From Plasmodiophora brassicae (taxonomy: Eukaryota > Endomyxa: Phytomyxea > Phytomyxea > Plasmodiophorida), in contig CP145422.1 in assembly GCA_036867785.1 (NCBI GenBank), positions 1,054,001-1,118,000 of the forward strand: a DNA stretch of 64,000 bases, given 5' to 3'. The notes beneath the pieces were generated by a model. That model was not told the origin of the DNA and ran no database searches. It saw only the letters and a list, made by a program, of their open reading frames with translations. Numbering within the stretch: the first letter of the stretch is position 1; the number at the start of each line of letters is the position of its first letter. The position numbers and the translations under genes were made by a program. Shown here piece by piece: positions 32,943-43,489 of the stretch.

Positions 32943-33836
32943 ATGATACTGACCCCGACCGCTCTCCTCTTCCTGTGGAACGCGCTCCGGCACCGGCATC
33001 CCGGCCGTGTCCACCGCATGACAACCGTGCAGCTGACAGGGCTCTACGCGAGCGGGGCCCTCCTTATAATCATCCCCTTCTTGCTCAACACGGTGACTGG
33101 TTGGTTCGCGAGCCGCGTGCTCCTCGCCGGCCACGACGTCGCCAAGGCGCACAAGCAGGCGACCTGGCCGAGAATCTTCGTGTTCACTCTGATAGCGGGG
33201 GCGGTCTCCCCGGGTGTTTGGGAGGAATTGTACAAGTGGTGGATTACATCCCTAGGTGCTAAACGTCTCGATCGGCCGCGCTCTCGGCTCCAGGTCACGT
33301 TGTGTGCTGTCACCAGCGGGCTGTCGTTCGCCACAGCAGAGAACCTGCTATACTACTGGAGCGTAATGTCGTCCGAGGACTTGTCGACCGTCGTCATCGC
33401 GATCAGGACGTTGCGGTGCATCCCGATACATGTTGCCCTCGCTGTCATGTCCGGGAAAGCCATGTCTCTCATGATTGAACGCCAACAATGCCGCCTCGTT
33501 GTCACATTGCCAGGTATCTGGAGACAGATGATCCTGCATGCCTCCTACAACTTTTTCGACTTTCTTGGAAGCATGGAGCACGTCGAGGCCCAGATTACTC
33601 CTGGCATGCAGCTGGCTTTCCGTTCAATAACATCCTTCATCGCCATGGTAATGGTCTTCTACGTTGCCTATACGCTCTGGACTGAAGACGACGAACCGTT
33701 TGAAGACGATACGGTCGGGCAGGTCGTTCCCAAGCAGGACGTCGTGTTGGAACCGCTTCCCCACTACGTGGCCAGCGATAATGTCATCACAGATGAAGTG
33801 ACAGTATCGATCGTGGGCGAAGTCGACGACCAGTGA
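32943..33836 (+). CDS. PrsW-family protease-like protein, copy B (N-terminally disrupted)
   Basis: From the ATG at 32943 the frame gives 297 residues matching copy A from its residue 39 onward, including GVWEELYKWW, SFATAENLLYYW, CIPIHVALAVMSGKAM and QMILHASYNFF. The region equivalent to copy A's start lies in another frame (ATG at 32828) because copy B is 4 bases longer near 32905-32930. Either translation starts at the internal ATG, losing the first helix, or the copy is a pseudogene. The retained motifs and mostly conservative changes suggest selection persisted for a while. AATAAA follows 25 bases after the stop. Confidence 0.7.
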   Translation: MILTPTALLFLWNALRHRHPGRVHRMTTVQLTGLYASGALLIIIPFLLNTVTGWFASRVLLAGHDVAKAHKQATWPRIFVFTLIAGAVSPGVWEELYKWWITSLGAKRLDRPRSRLQVTLCAVTSGLSFATAENLLYYWSVMSSEDLSTVVIAIRTLRCIPIHVALAVMSGKAMSLMIERQQCRLVVTLPGIWRQMILHASYNFFDFLGSMEHVEAQITPGMQLAFRSITSFIAMVMVFYVAYTLWTEDDEPFEDDTVGQVVPKQDVVLEPLPHYVASDNVITDEVTVSIVGEVDDQ

Positions 33837-33861
33837 ACCGAACTGGCCACCCTCCCTCCCC

Positions 33862-33867
33862 AATAAA
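33862..33867 (+). terminator. Candidate polyadenylation signal AATAAA
   Basis: Same hexamer at the same place as in copy A, 25 bases after the PrsW copy B stop. Conservation is expected from the duplication and adds little independent support. Confidence 0.3.
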
Positions 33868-34364
33868 CGCATGTTCCAGCCGGCGTGTACCTCGACAGGG
33901 CGACAACGCCGCTGTCGCTGCGCACTGAATATCCTCACAATCGCAACGAGGTCGCCAGCTGAGTCGTCGATGTAACCGTGTGCCGAACATCGGCCGGCTT
34001 CGTCTGTGGCGGCGTCGGCCGTCGTCTAGCATATTCGAGCTGCTGAACGGTGCCCGCTCACGTCTGCCCGAGCTGCTGGATCATGTCGAAGTTAATCGTG
34101 ACACGCCAACCCGGCCTTGCCCATTCACGTCTGAGCCACCCTGTCATTTGCGACCGGTGGATATCTTTCTCTTGAACGCGCTCTGTCGACACAAATCCGT
34201 CCGTGCCCATCCGATAAACTTTGTCACTGGTCCAACGCGCGTTCTCCCTCATCGTACAGGGCCGAAATACCGTCCACGACAGCCTTGACGATCGAGTCGA
34301 GTCCAGCTGACGGGTCTAATTTTGGGTTCGGCGTAATATACGTGTCACGTCCATTGAATTCAAT
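33868..34364. other. Duplicated spacer between PrsW and FAM151 genes, copy B
   Basis: Noncoding equivalent of 30163-30660 with several small indels. No gene seen. It leads into the CA microsatellite immediately upstream of FAM151 copy B. Confidence 0.5.
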
Positions 34365-34382
34365 ACACACACACACACACAC
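34365..34382. repeat. (AC)n microsatellite upstream of FAM151 copy B
   Basis: About nine AC units directly abut the FAM151 ATG at 34383. Copy A has only a short ACACAC at the matching place, so the repeat has expanded or contracted since the duplication. Confidence 0.9.
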
Positions 34383-35087
34383 ATGGTACCTGCCGATGTA
34401 TCGTGGTCGCATGCGACTAACACGCTCTCGGCTCTAGACGGCGCATTGGCGTCTTCCGTGGCCTTCATCGAGGCCGACCTGTCGTTCGACGATGGGCTGG
34501 TGTTCATGGCACACGATCCGGATGATGTGCCATCACGTGCGGCGCGACAGGACGCGGCGTTCCCGGCATGGATGTCCAGACTATTGACGAATACGTCCAC
34601 AGCGACCTGCCCCGGCGTCAAGCTCGACTTCAAGTCTGCGCAAGCGGTCCATCTTGTCGTGACGCACCTGGAGACGTTGGCGATGAATACGCCGGTCTGG
34701 CTGAATGCAGACGTGCTGGTCGGGCCACGCGGGCGATCCCCACCTGCTCATGATGCCAGGCAGTTTATCAGGGAGTGCCTTCGTCTACCGTCTGCAGTGC
34801 CAAGCCTTGGATGGACGACCGGCCCACCGGGGCACCCCCTCGGGTACACGTCGCACATGATCGACGAAATGACCACCTTATGCAAAGCCAGCCAGCTCAT
34901 GGACGTCCACGTCACGTTTCCGGTCAGGGCCGTCGATGCCTTGGCGGCTCCGCCCGAAATCTACCGACTCCTCGACACGTCCCCGTTCTGGACCGTCACG
35001 GTCTGGTGCGGGCCCGAAGGTGCCAATCGGGACGACATCCTGAACGCGTTTGATCCAAGGCGCACCTACGTCGATGTCCATCCGTAA
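34383..35087 (+). CDS. FAM151/menorin-domain protein, copy B
   Basis: Single exon, 234 residues, the same frame and motifs as copy A (IEADLSF, MAHDP, GVKLDFKS, WLNADVLVGP, GWTTG). By eye only two bases differ from copy A in 705: one is silent in the LRLPSAV region and one changes His to Tyr (EIHRLL to EIYRLL). Both copies therefore encode essentially the same protein. Such near identity next to clearly diverged PrsW copies suggests recent gene conversion. Function as in copy A: a PLC-like TIM-barrel of unknown activity. Confidence 0.85.
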   Translation: MVPADVSWSHATNTLSALDGALASSVAFIEADLSFDDGLVFMAHDPDDVPSRAARQDAAFPAWMSRLLTNTSTATCPGVKLDFKSAQAVHLVVTHLETLAMNTPVWLNADVLVGPRGRSPPAHDARQFIRECLRLPSAVPSLGWTTGPPGHPLGYTSHMIDEMTTLCKASQLMDVHVTFPVRAVDALAAPPEIYRLLDTSPFWTVTVWCGPEGANRDDILNAFDPRRTYVDVHP

Positions 35088-35449
35088 ACCTGCCCTCTAC
35101 TGTATCGAGTCATTGGTGGCGAATCTGGTTCAGGAACCAACCAGGTTCCAGACCATGTTGTTGTACCCAGCGAGTCGAACGGTATGGTAGTACTCCCGTG
35201 GAACCTGGACGTTGTACGAGTCCGTCAAGGTCGCCGTATCGGTTGCCGACGTGGATGGCACTCGGCATTCCACTGTCACAGCAACCAGACCGCAGCCAGG
35301 ACCCTACATAAGCCGTTGCTCACCTTGGGCGAACAACACGACAGCCGGGTCCTGGCCGCGGATCTGCGCCGCTTGATCGGCTGGCACTGGGTGCGCTCTG
35401 AGACGGCATGGTCATCTGCCCGAATCGGCATGGCGCTCGTCCGGGCTCG
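35088..35449. other. Spacer between FAM151 copy B and TPR-GT61
   Basis: The first half matches copy A's 31382-31557. The second half (about 35250-35445) is unique to copy B and must contain part of the intact gene's upstream region. An open frame continues through it into the TPR gene, but the extra residues precede a good signal peptide and are not used in the model. Confidence 0.4.
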
Positions 35450-37644
35450 ATGATGGGCGTGTCGTCAGCCAGGTCGCGCCTTGCGATCGTCATCGGGCTG
35501 ATCGCGATTGCAATCCGGTCGACGAGTCCCGAACCGGTTTCTGCATACGACCTGTATCAGAAAGCGCTGTCTGCGTTCGAGGCAGGCGACTTCCGTACGA
35601 GTACGGATTCATTCGTGGTCGCTCGAACGTCCGCGTGTTGATCGTCGCCGAACAGCCGTTGAATCGTTCTCGTTGCTGAAGGAGATGGTGCCGAACGTGA
35701 AGGAGGTCGTCTACAACCTGGCGATGGCGTACATGCTGCAGGGCGATATGGAGAAGTGCATCGCGACATACAGGGAAGGCATCCAACGGTTCCCGAACGA
35801 CGGCCAGATGTATGCGCACATGTGCCGCTCCATCGCCCAGCGCCTGAATTCGCGCTCGGGCATGGGCGCCTCGTCGCTGACCAACCTGGACATCATCGAC
35901 GTGTGCCGCCGAGCCGTCGATCTCATGCCACAAGACGACCCGGAACCGCTGGAGCTGCTCGGCTCGACGCTGACCCTTCTGCACATGTTCGACGAAGGCG
36001 TCGCCGTCCTGGAGATGTGGCTGGACCGCTTCCACAGCATCGCTCCAGCGGATCGGGTCGCCGGCGTCCGATCCAACCTGGCGTTATCGCTGCTCAGGAA
36101 CGGGAAGTACGAACGGGCATGGAAGGTCGCCGAGAAGGCCATGCGCACGCATGACGGCACCTCGACGATAGCGGCGGCGGCCAGCGTCCGGTCGATCGGG
36201 TGGCCGGTGGACCCGATCGGATGGGACCTAACCCGTCGCAGCCTCCAGCGCGTCGTTGCCGACCTGTCGATCCGCGACCCGAGGATCTGCCCATCGGGCC
36301 AATGGCGCCTGGCGTTGAACTGGTCGGAAGAGGCGGCCGTCACGCCGTCCTCCCTCACTGTCGATCTGCTGAACCCGGGCACGGCAATGGAGACGTACGG
36401 CGATCCAGACGACCCCGTGTTCGTCGGCGACCCGCTGCCCAAGTACCCGCGGTTCTACCACGAACGATTCATCTATCTCTTGCGTCTAGACGACGCGTTC
36501 ATGGCGGGCCCGGGCGTCATCCATGCGAACTGCGTCCTGTATTCAGGTCAGGGCGATCGCGAGGACGCGCCGCCTCCATAATCGCCTGTCTAACGGTGTG
36601 TGATCATCCCGATCTGTGCGTGCAGGGTGCCACCATGTCAACGTCGACCTGCAGGCGTTCCCCAAGGCCGACCCGAGCGTGCAGATCGTCGACGTCGAGC
36701 ATCCGGTGGCGACGATCATCCAGCACCAGCTGGTGAACTACTACCACTTCGTCATGGAAGCGTTCCCGAAGATGCTGATGCTGGTCGAGCACGTCCTGTC
36801 CCTGCCGGAGCACGCCGACTGCAGGCTGCTGGTCCCGCCGAAAGGCTTCTCGCGCGTAATCGACACCGCGCTGGCGATGTCGGAATTCGATGGCATCCGG
36901 GACCGGCTTCTGAGGTACCCGCTGCCAGCGACCCACGTCCGGTACCATTTCCGGGCAGGGCTGTACGCCGTCGACTGGTTGCACCCGGAAGACGATCAGC
37001 ACGGCAGCCTAGCCCGGAACGTCTGGGGCGTGTTCTCCCCGCCGAGACAGGCCATCCTACGAACGCAATCCTTCTTTCATGAGGCGCTTCGCAAGCGCGG
37101 CAGGTTGGCATTGGGCGTCGCGCGCCACGTGTCCACGAACCAACATGTGCTGTGTGTGTGCAGGCTGCCAGATAGGTCCGGTACCGACGACGAGATCGTG
37201 TACGTGTCGAGACCGTATGGCAAAGGCGTCCGCGCGTTCCCGAATGAGGACCAGTTCGTGTCGTTCCTAAAGCAACGGTTCGGACGTCGCCTGCGGGTGC
37301 ACCTAGGCGACGAGGCGCTCCTGGACCAGGTGGCCATGTTCGCCAACGCCAAGGTTGTCGTCGGCAGCCATGGCGCTGGCCTGGCGAACTTCGTGTTCAC
37401 ACAGCCGGGTGCCGTCATGATCATATTCCCGATGCGCCCGCACGTCGAGTTCTGCTTCGGGCACCTGGCGACGGCGCTCGGCGCCAGGCACTACGTTGTC
37501 AGCGAGATACCGGGCGCGTTCTACTATGGCAACTTCCCGCCCATCACACAGAAGCACATGGAAGTCGTTGCCCGAACCATCGACACCGCGTTCGACACGA
37601 TCAATGGAGCCCAGGGCAATCCTGTCGAACGGGCTGAACTGTGA
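35450..37644 (+). CDS. Secretory-pathway TPR protein fused to a GT61 glycosyltransferase domain
   Basis: Three exons: 35450-35600, 35656-36546 and 36626-37644 (686 residues); introns of 55 and 79 bases, in phase. Residues 2-34 form a signal peptide (RLAIVIGLIAIAI). TPR-like helices follow (YDLYQKALSAFEAGDF, VVYNLAMAYMLQGDMEKCIATYREGI, LELLGSTLTLLHMFDEGVAVLE, SNLALSLLRNGKYERAWKVAEKAM) up to about residue 230. The C-terminal half is a GT61/EOGT-like domain with HQLVNYYHFVMEAFPKML, a FHxG-like FCFGHLATAL stretch and the signature VVGSHGAGLANFVF. GT61 enzymes transfer xylose, arabinose or GlcNAc in the ER/Golgi, so a luminal enzyme is likely. This is the only intact copy of the third gene of the duplicated cassette. 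Confidence 0.85.
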
Positions 37645-38188
37645 ACATATACAATCACCATGAGGTGCGTTTCGCGGTGACCAATTCCAGGGATGAGGCC
37701 TGCCTGGGCATGAACGGCGTGCCGCGTTTGGAGTGCCAGAATGTCTGGGCGACCGGGCACATTATTGTGTCCCAGACGTTTGAAGCGCGGGACGAACGGC
37801 GTCGTCGAACAGACGTACGTATGTTGAACAATCTGCTGTGTGTCCTGTACGTCCCCACTGAGCAGTGCTGTTCCGAAGGGCACCTGGTGCTACTAGCTAG
37901 CACAATGGCACTGAACGCGCATTCTTCACCAGCGGATGCATTCGAGAAGCGGCATTCGTTTGAGTGTTTCTGACGGCCCCGTTGCAGGAACGTTGCGGGG
38001 CCAGCTCCCGAATACAACGGATGCGACCTGTCGTCGCGTTCTTGATTGCCTCGGCGAATTCATACATGATGAGTACGGTAGTATTGCCAGCAACAGGTGG
38101 GGCGATGACCCATAACGACACTCATCAAATGTTGTGGAATACCGCCCGATGATATTGGGCATGGGTTGATGAACACGATCGGATACGT
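37645..38188. other. Convergent intergenic region
   Basis: This lies between the TPR-GT61 stop and the leftward RPB10 gene. Open frames exist on both strands, but none starts with ATG and shows a domain. Nothing else recognised. Confidence 0.35.
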
Positions 38189-38474
38189 TTACTGAGCGAC
38201 GCCACTCAGTGCACTGTGCGCACGACGGGACGGGTTGTAATGCAGGAGCTTCTGGATCAGGTCGACGTGGGTCAGGAGCATCCGCCGGCAGCAATACCGC
38301 CTGACGCCCAGCGCGTCCAGCGCATCACTGCGAGCATGTCAGCACCGTGCAGACCGATACACATGGCTGGATCACGAACCCGGGAGAGTATTCACCTAGC
38401 TGCAGGTTCAGGTACTTCTCCCATTTGTTGCCGATGACCTTGCCGCAGGTGAAGCAGCGCACCGGGATGATCAT
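38189..38474 (-). CDS. POLR2L: RNA polymerase subunit RPABC5 (Rpb10)
   Basis: Two exons on the minus strand, 38380-38474 and 38189-38327, with a 52-base GTTCGT...CGCAG intron in phase 2; 77 residues. The protein starts [20 protein letters not shown] and has [25 protein letters not shown] and LLTHVDLI, the near-invariant Rpb10 sequence. The zinc site is made of CFTC and YCC. Shared by RNA polymerases I, II and III. The C-terminus has about eight extra residues after LLHYNP compared with yeast. Too small to be obvious as an open frame, but the match is unambiguous. Confidence 0.95.
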
Positions 38475-39087
38475 TGCCACACGTGACCGCGGAACAACTG
38501 CCAGTGAGTGACCGCCGCCGGCTACGCAGTCCGTGGCGGACTCTGTACACTCCATCACGTCTCCCCAGGCACGAACTGGTAGGTACTTTATGTCAATACC
38601 GGTACCGCCCTTCGGCATGCTCTCCCTTTCCGCTGCAATCGGGATCATACCGCCCAGCGCCGAACCACGGAGGACTGCTGGGGCTCCGCAAGGATCACGA
38701 ACCGCCTAGCCTACCACTCGCAGTGTCAGTCGTCCCGAGACCACCCATGGGCTGGCGCACACACCAACTCTTCGCCCCAAACTCGCAATGTGAAGTACAC
38801 ACAATACGGCGGGCGCTCTTGTACACATACAGGAAGTTGATACGGAAGGCATTATAACCGTCTGGATGCCATCGCGTACTCGGCGGTTGCATGGACGTCA
38901 GAGGATCGGTTGTGTGGGGGTGCACTCAGTAGTAGGGAGCCCGCGTGTGCTAAACAACGCCATCTGTGTGACTAGAAGGCAACCACGACGACTGGGGCGT
39001 AACCCAAACCGGTACGGCCTGGGCGAGTCAGGCGCCGCAACCGCCGACGCACGTGGACATATCGGCCTCGTCGCTGCTGTGGTCGCC
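38475..39087. other. Intergenic between divergent RPB10 and ABCG genes
   Basis: Shared upstream region. Open frames on both strands lack domains. Nothing can be assigned. Confidence 0.35.
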
Positions 39088-42087
39088 ATGGACGTGGAGC
39101 AGGGGCCCGCTTCCGGCAAGAACGACGCCGATGTGGCCGTCGAGCTGAGCTGGCATGACGTCAGATACGAGGTGCCATTGAAGGACGGCACGAGCAAGGT
39201 GATCATTGATAACGCGTCTGGCAACGCCAAACCTGGCGAATTGCTGGTTATCATGGGCGGATCCGGGGGCGGCAAGAGCACAATGTTGGGTTATCGAACG
39301 GCATCCCGTAGGTGAGATCCAAACTAACCCAGTCCCATGCCCGACAGGCTCGACCTGATCCGCGGCAGAGCCAAGCCGACATCCGGCACCATTCTGGTGA
39401 AGTAGGTGGCGCACCGTCGTACCCCGTCGTTGACGTACAACGCTGACCGCGATGCGCGCCGCAGCGGTCATCCCAGAACGTCCCAATTCAAGCATATCGC
39501 TTCGTACGTCCAGCAGGAGGACGCGCTCTACCGTACGTTACCGTCGTGCATGATCGTCGGCCGATCCGTCATCTGATCGTTTTGTTGGTGAACAGCCGTG
39601 CTAACGGTTCGCGAGACGATCACGTACGCGGCTCGTCTTCAGTACGTCTGCCCACCAGTCGCTAGATCAGTACTGAACAGGAGTTCAGGTTGGCATCGAC
39701 GCCGCGGGCGGCGCTGGAGGAGAAGGTCGCACAGCTGATCAAGACAATGGGTCTCGTGCGATGCGCCGACACGAGAATCGGTCAGGACGATGCAATGGCG
39801 TGTGTTCGGCCGCGTTTGACAAGCTCTTTTAGGAAATGCTCTTCTGCGAGGCGTCAGCGGTGGAGAGCGCCGTCGAGTCTCCATCTGTGCGGATGACAGG
39901 CTTACCGTCCTGATCGCCAGCCAGCTGGACTGACACTGACGCCCACAGGTGTGGAACTTGTCACTGACCCGCAGGTCATCCTGCTCGACGAAGTACGTAT
40001 GGGTGCTGCGGGAGGCGGAACCGGTCATCTGACCCATGGTGGGGTGACAGCCCACATCGGGCCTGGACAGCGAGGCGGCCAAACACGTGATCAATCTGCT
40101 GGTACGTCCGGTTGCACCGCTTATCCCGACGATAAACTGATCGTCGGACGGTCCCGCCAGTCGAGGCTCGCCCGCCAGGAGAAGCGAACCATTGTTGCAA
40201 CGATACACCAGCCAAGTTCAGAATGCTTCGCCCTGTTCGACAAGATCATGTTGGAGACACTACTCGGCGCCTGTGTGTGCGCTCTTCTGAACGCTGACCC
40301 CGACAGGCTCTTGTCTCGAGGGTACACGGTTTTCCACGGTACCCCCAGCCAGGCGTTGGTGCACTTCGACCAGATCCTGCACCAGCCCTGCCCCGAGCAC
40401 TACAATCCGGCCGACCACTACCTGTCTATTGCCAATGTCGACTTTGACAGCGGGGACGCCATCGCCGCCCTGGCCAAAGTCAAAGGTTTCGCGGAACAAT
40501 TTCAATCGTCCAGTGCCGGGCAGGCGCTGAACCAGGAATTGCAAATCGTCAAGAACCATCCTGGCACACCGACGACCGCCCCAGGATACGCCGCCGGGTA
40601 CGCTCCCCATCACCGCGCCCTGCAGCCGAGCAACTGACCCGGCGCTGCCCTCATGCAGCATTTTGACACAGACCTATGTCCTGACGGAACGCTCGTTCAA
40701 GAACGCAGGTGACTGTTCGCACAGGCGCGCACTTGTATGGGCAGAACCAGACTGATATCCGTATCTGCAAGGCAAGAACCTGTTGCTGTATTGGATTCGT
40801 GCCGCCAGTAAGACGAGTGCATCTTGGTCGACGTTGCATCTGACGTACTGGTCGCAGTGTTCCTCTGTATGGCGATCTTGATGGGAACAACATTCTGGGA
40901 CGTTGGTCTCTTGCAAACCGAGGTGTGGGCGCGCCGACTTAGCTCCTCCTGGACCACCCTCTCTGAACCGTCCTCACTCAATCCTCACTAGGTCCAGGAT
41001 CGATTCAGCGCACACTTCTTGTACGAATTGCTGTCGTCTTCCCCACATATACTGGCCCAATCCAGCTGATGTTTCCGCCTGCGTCCTCAGCGCTGTGGCG
41101 TTTCTATGCTTCATGAGCGTAGCGTCGATTCCGGGCATTCTGGAGGAGAAGAGCGTGGTGGATCGCGAAATCCTGAATGGCGCCTACAACGTCACTTCAT
41201 TCGTCATTACCAACACGCTGACGTCGCTGCCCTTCATTCTGCTGATTGCAATAATCTTCTCAGTGATTGCGTAACGATTTCGTGGGCGGATCGCCGTTTG
41301 GTGACGGTGACCCTGAACATATACCTGTCGCGTCCTATAGGTACCCGATGATTCAGTTTCAGGGCGGTGTCGTCCACGTCGTCAACTACGTCCTGTTCCT
41401 GTTCCTCGCTCTGTACACGATGGAGTCCATTGTCGTTTGCCTGTAGGCCGGGCTGTCCAGACATTTCATCCGGTTCAGGTTCCTAAGCCGGTACCGGACA
41501 GGGCGTGTCTGATGCCGATATTCGTGGTCGCCCTGGCACTGGCTGCCTTCCTGAACGGATTCTTCAGTGGGTGGTCGCTCGCTCCACGCCTGGAATCGGC
41601 CAGCACCCAATTAACATGGCGCATCAGTGTGCGTGCAGGGTTATTTCGTTCGCGTACAGTCGCTCCCGAAGTTCTGGCGTTACTGGGCTCATTACGTAAG
41701 CTGGCCTGCGCGTCGAGATGATACTCGATCCCGTCAGGGTGTAATATCGTACGCGCAGTGGTCCTATCAAAAGTATGCGTTCGAAGCGCTGGTGAAAAGC
41801 GACTTTGATGGCCTGGTATTCTCCTGCGGGCCGGGCTGCTTCTGTAGGTTGCAATCCCGGCCCTGCTGGACAACCTCTGACTGTTCGCTGGTGCCGTCGC
41901 AGGCCAGTATCCGTCGACCCTGAATGCACAGTGCCAGTTCACAGGCCATGACGTCCTCGTCAATTTCGAGTACGACACGGTCAACCTGACCAACTGGGCC
42001 CTGGTTCTCGTCGGGCAGATCGTCGTCTACCGTGTCCTCATGGTCCTGATCTTGAAGTGGAAGACCAAACGAGCCATCCAGCTCTGA
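39088..42087 (+). CDS. ABCG-type half-transporter
   Basis: Nineteen exons: 39088-39284, 39348-39401, 39465-39532, 39596-39641, 39689-39780, 39833-39886, 39949-39992, 40051-40101, 40161-40249, 40307-40597, 40659-40708, 40813-40922, 40992-41020, 41091-41270, 41341-41434, 41488-41566, 41628-41695, 41759-41843 and 41903-42087 (about 621 residues). The reversed layout (ATPase before membrane domain) is that of ABCG. Walker A is GGSGGGKST, the signature VSGGERRRVS and Walker B VILLDEPTSGLD; the H-loop is IVATIHQPSS. Six helices follow, with the ABCG landmarks VQDRF, GYFVRVQSLPKFWRYW and a Cys-bearing last loop. Most introns are 47-70 bases. The 104-base intron 40709-40812 is the least certain. Substrate unknown, probably lipid or hydrophobic compounds. 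Confidence 0.87.
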
Positions 42088-42492
42088 TTTCATCTGGGTC
42101 GACTCCGAACGGTACAATGCATTAAACACGTCAGGGGACGTCGCGGGCACCTGCCCGTACCAGTGTATCGCGTTCGAGAACGTTCTGGACTGTTTCATCA
42201 ACGATCGAAGCAACCATTGGCGACGGGATTGCTGGTTCGTACGCGAGCATCGATTCGGAGATCGGGTGCGGTGGTCGAATCGAGACAATCGGGAATCGTG
42301 GACATTAGTGGGTCGTGGCGGCCAACCAGTCCCAGCAGGCCAGTGCTGACGGGGCACCGCTGCCGCTCTACAGATTGGGACGCTGCCTGGCTGGCAGTGG
42401 CAGTGGCACTGGCAGACAGACAATAATTGGACGCGTCGCTACTGGTGCGCCCGACGCGTCGCCCATCCACAGTACATCAGCGCCGGGCGACA
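42088..42492. other. Short intergenic region with unexplained open frame
   Basis: This separates ABCG from the FYVE gene. A plus-strand frame from about 42095 reads for some 60 codons with a plausible composition (it includes GTCPYQCIAFENVLDCF) but has no start and no family match. It could be an unrecognised exon or chance. Confidence 0.3.
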
Positions 42493-43342
42493 ATGGGGCA
42501 GGTGCGTTCGCACCCGATCTGCCGCGTGAGTGCACCCCGTGCGCAAGCTGCGCCACTGACCGCCCTCGTCTGACGATCAGGCCTACAGCGACGAATCATA
42601 TGACGGTGTGATTGTGCCATGGGACCTGGACACCTGCAGTGACGCCTGCCTGCATTGTTCGACTCCGTTCTCGCGCCACGAGCGGCGCCATCACTGCCGC
42701 TCCTGCGGCACGCTCGTCTGCGACCGCTGTTCGCCGTACTCGGCGTACCTGCCACAGCTGGGGTACCCGGCGGACATCGCCCAGCGCGTCTGCCGTCCTT
42801 GCGCTACCAAGAGCATCATCGTGATCGACTTGGAGATGGATGCGGCCGCTGCCTGCCGCCAGACCCCGGACGACGTCTATCGGGTCGGCGAGGTGCTTCG
42901 GGCCGCCGCCGAGTTCCGCCCGCAATTCAACCCGTACCTGCACGACGTCGTACACGCGCATTTCGACATCGCCTTTCTTCGCCACGCCGACATCGTCGTC
43001 GACAGTTTGGTGACTGCCCGTGATAACGTCGCCTTGCAGCAGGCGGTTCAGTGCGCTCGGGAACTTCTCCACCTATACCGGTCCATCTATGAGACATCTG
43101 GCGATGGCCTGGAACACGACCTTGAACGAGGCATCCGCAAGGCTGAAGAGCGCATAGAGGCAGCACGAGAGCCCAGGCGCCGGGTCCGATTCGATTTCGT
43201 GCCAAGCGTCCAGCCCGCACCGGTCGCCGTGGCAGTCATGTCGCGGGTAACCGCCGCCGCAAGGATATATCGTCCGGTCTCGACATCCTGCCCACGTCGT
43301 CTCGTTGTCCACGAGGGGGCCAGCAGCACTGTCGTCTACTGA
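42493..43342 (+). CDS. FYVE zinc-finger protein
   Basis: Two exons, 42493-42501 and 42581-43342 (256 residues). The FYVE finger is near the N-terminus (about residues 20-85). It has CSDACLHC, then RRHHCRSCG, which is the PI3P-binding R(R/K)HHCRxCG motif, then CDRC and RVCRPC, giving eight Cys/His ligands. A helical, coiled-coil-like region follows (VQCARELLHLYRSIYE; LERGIRKAEERIEAARE). It probably binds PI3P on endosomes. The 762-base exon has no early ATG, so the model uses a 9-base first exon, Met-Gly-Gln, joined in phase through a 79-base GTGCGT...TCAG intron. Met-Gly could permit N-myristoylation. The first exon is the weakest part. Confidence 0.78.
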
Positions 43343-43489
43343 ATCACGACCCGCCTCTAGCACACACGTCTCCTTAGTAAAACGTGTGTACACGGCAGGC
43401 GCGTGGGGTAGGAGGGCCAACCCCCGTGCGATATCATCGGGCGCGATGCCGTTCGCGCGAATGGCCAAGCAGATGGCAGCAATGTGTAT

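Larger units (their letters stand above)
32775..35830 (+). repeat. Tandem segmental duplication, copy B
   Basis: Direct repeat of 29055-31955. It begins near the shared word TTAATAGACCG just upstream of the PrsW gene and runs into the intact TPR-GT61 gene. Relative to copy A it has a 4-base difference in the PrsW 5' coding part, a longer CA microsatellite before FAM151 and about 190 extra bases before the TPR gene (about 35250-35445). Confidence 0.93.

Noticed and set aside
40709-40812. A hidden exon inside the 104-base ABCG intron
   Set aside because: Candidate small exons introduce a stop or break phase; skipping the whole interval gives a continuous ABCG helix.
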